From assembly GCA_030618925.1 (NCBI GenBank), contig JAUXCK010000167.1:1-6374 (forward strand): DNA of 6,374 bases. The letters are read 5' to 3'. This stretch comes from Desulfobacteraceae bacterium (GTDB taxonomy: Bacteria > Desulfobacterota > Desulfobacteria > Desulfobacterales > SURF-7). The position numbers and the translations under genes were made by a program. Shown here piece by piece: positions 5,623 to 6,374 of the stretch. How positions within the stretch are numbered: the stretch's first letter is position 1; every line of letters begins with the position of its first letter. Below the pieces are notes generated by a model. It saw only the letters and a list, made by a program, of their open reading frames with translations, ran no database searches and had not been told where the DNA came from.

Positions 5623-6374
5623 TCCAAGCCTCCATGGTCTTCAGTTTTTCAAGATCAATCCCCTGTGTCTTGAGATATCGTTTTCGAATCTGATAATATA
5701 GAACACCTGAAATAATAAACAGGAGAAAGGCGCCAATTTTAACCGGGGATTTCAGGTCAACAAACAAAATAGCGACAAAAAAGAGGGCCATCAGGATTCC
5801 CACTATGGGGCAGAACCACAACCAGAACCCTTTGAGTTTGAATTCAGCCTTTTCATAGAGCTCCGGGTACAATTTGGGAAATTTCAGAGCTGCCAGGAGG
5901 ATGGGCAGGAAGATTAACAACCCCCCGAGAGATGCATAAGAAGCAAGTGTTTGCAGGGAGAATCCGGACACGATACCGATCACAGAAAAAATCCATACAA
6001 AAAGCAATAGCACATGGGGTGTTTTGAATCGCTTATGAATCTTCCCCAATGCAGAGGGAAGAATTTTATCATCAACAATGATCAGTAAGGACTTGGTGCC
6101 CCACATGAAGGTCGCGTTCAGTGTTGTGGTCAGCGCGAGAATCGCACCCCCGAATATAAAAAAGAGCGCCCCTCCCCTGCTGCAGATAATTTGACTCACG
6201 CGGATGAGCGGTTCTGCGAAATTTTGAAGCGCATCAAGCGGCGCAGCCCCGACCGTTGCAATGGCAACAGCAATATACAAAAGACCCACTATGGGAAATG
6301 CGATGAAAAACGCCCGCGGGATTGTTTTGCCGGGATTAATAATTTCACCGCCAAGCTCAATGATGGCGTTTGAG
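5615..6374 (-). CDS. APC-superfamily amino-acid permease, C-terminal part (5' end outside window)
   Basis: The frame is open to the window edge and gives 252 residues, roughly the C-terminal half of a typical 430-500-residue APC transporter. The first residues, SNAIIELGGEIINPGKTIPRA, match the conserved APC cytoplasmic loop (EL..E..NP....PRA). About six TM helices follow: FFIAFPIVGLLYIAVAIATV, ALFFIFGGAILALTTTLNA, HVLLLFVWIFSVIGIVSGF, LGGLLIFLPILLAALKF, FWLWFCPIVGILMALFFVAI and IGAFLLFIISGVLYY. The tail is a charged cytoplasmic stretch. It is a proton- or exchange-driven amino-acid transporter of the inner membrane; the substrate cannot be read from this part. It lies upstream of the PLP-peroxiredoxin fusion and overlaps it by 8 nt (ATGAATGA), so the two are co-transcribed. 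The permease may supply the enzyme's substrate (inference). A GTG at 6289 is internal, not the start. Confidence 0.88.
   Translation of the reverse strand, partial: SNAIIELGGEIINPGKTIPRAFFIAFPIVGLLYIAVAIATVGAAPLDALQNFAEPLIRVSQIICSRGGALFFIFGGAILALTTTLNATFMWGTKSLLIIVDDKILPSALGKIHKRFKTPHVLLLFVWIFSVIGIVSGFSLQTLASYASLGGLLIFLPILLAALKFPKLYPELYEKAEFKLKGFWLWFCPIVGILMALFFVAILFVDLKSPVKIGAFLLFIISGVLYYQIRKRYLKTQGIDLEKLKTMEAWNE
5629..5633 (-). promoter_or_regulatory. Shine-Dalgarno site of the fusion gene, inside the permease gene
   Basis: GGAGG on the minus strand lies 6 nt before the ATG at 5622 and within the last codons of the permease (MEAWNE). It supports both the chosen start and translational coupling. 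Confidence 0.7.

Overview
The window looks like chromosomal DNA from an anaerobic, sulfate-reducer-like member of the Desulfobacterota (former Deltaproteobacteria). This is inferred from three things. A periplasmic thiol-redox protein carries an in-frame UGA exactly at its catalytic cysteine, which suggests a selenocysteine-using host. There is a COG1033/MMPL-type RND exporter of the kind common in that group. Base composition is moderate, and start sites carry clear AGGAGG/GGAGG Shine-Dalgarno sequences. No rRNA, tRNA, CRISPR array, insertion sequence or phage gene was seen, so the species cannot be named.

Layout: (1) 1-119, + strand: the last 38 codons of a protein ending in thrombospondin type-3 (TSP3) calcium-binding repeats. 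(2) 205-1053, - strand: a secreted DsbA-like thioredoxin-fold protein whose active site reads U-P-Y-C, with UGA at 631-633 in place of the first Cys codon. Naive gene calling breaks it into two ORFs, but they share one frame and make one 282-residue protein with Sec141. A hairpin just downstream of the UGA is a candidate bacterial SECIS element. (3) 1054-1212: a divergent intergenic region with Shine-Dalgarno sites on both sides and a perfect 10-bp direct repeat. (4) 1213-3873, + strand: an 886-residue, 12-TM RND-superfamily exporter with a textbook EF-hand-like loop in its second extracytoplasmic domain. (5) 3874-3948: a short convergent gap without a convincing terminator. (6) 3949-5622, - strand: a two-domain fusion of a PLP-dependent ACC deaminase/D-cysteine desulfhydrase-like domain with a peroxiredoxin-like domain carrying CPLC. 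(7) 5615-6374, - strand: the C-terminal 252 residues of an APC-family amino-acid permease, cut by the window edge. Its stop overlaps the start of gene 6 by 8 nt (ATGAATGA).

Genes 7 and 6 form an operon that plausibly imports an amino acid and degrades it in the cytoplasm, with a thiol peroxidase-like module attached to the enzyme. The selenoprotein is divergent from the RND exporter and probably acts in the periplasm on disulfides. Thiol and sulfur redox chemistry is a recurring theme, but a functional link between the two sides is inference only.

The most noteworthy content is the UGA-interrupted DsbA-like gene (probable selenoprotein), followed by the PLP enzyme-peroxiredoxin fusion and the EF-hand-like loop in the RND exporter.
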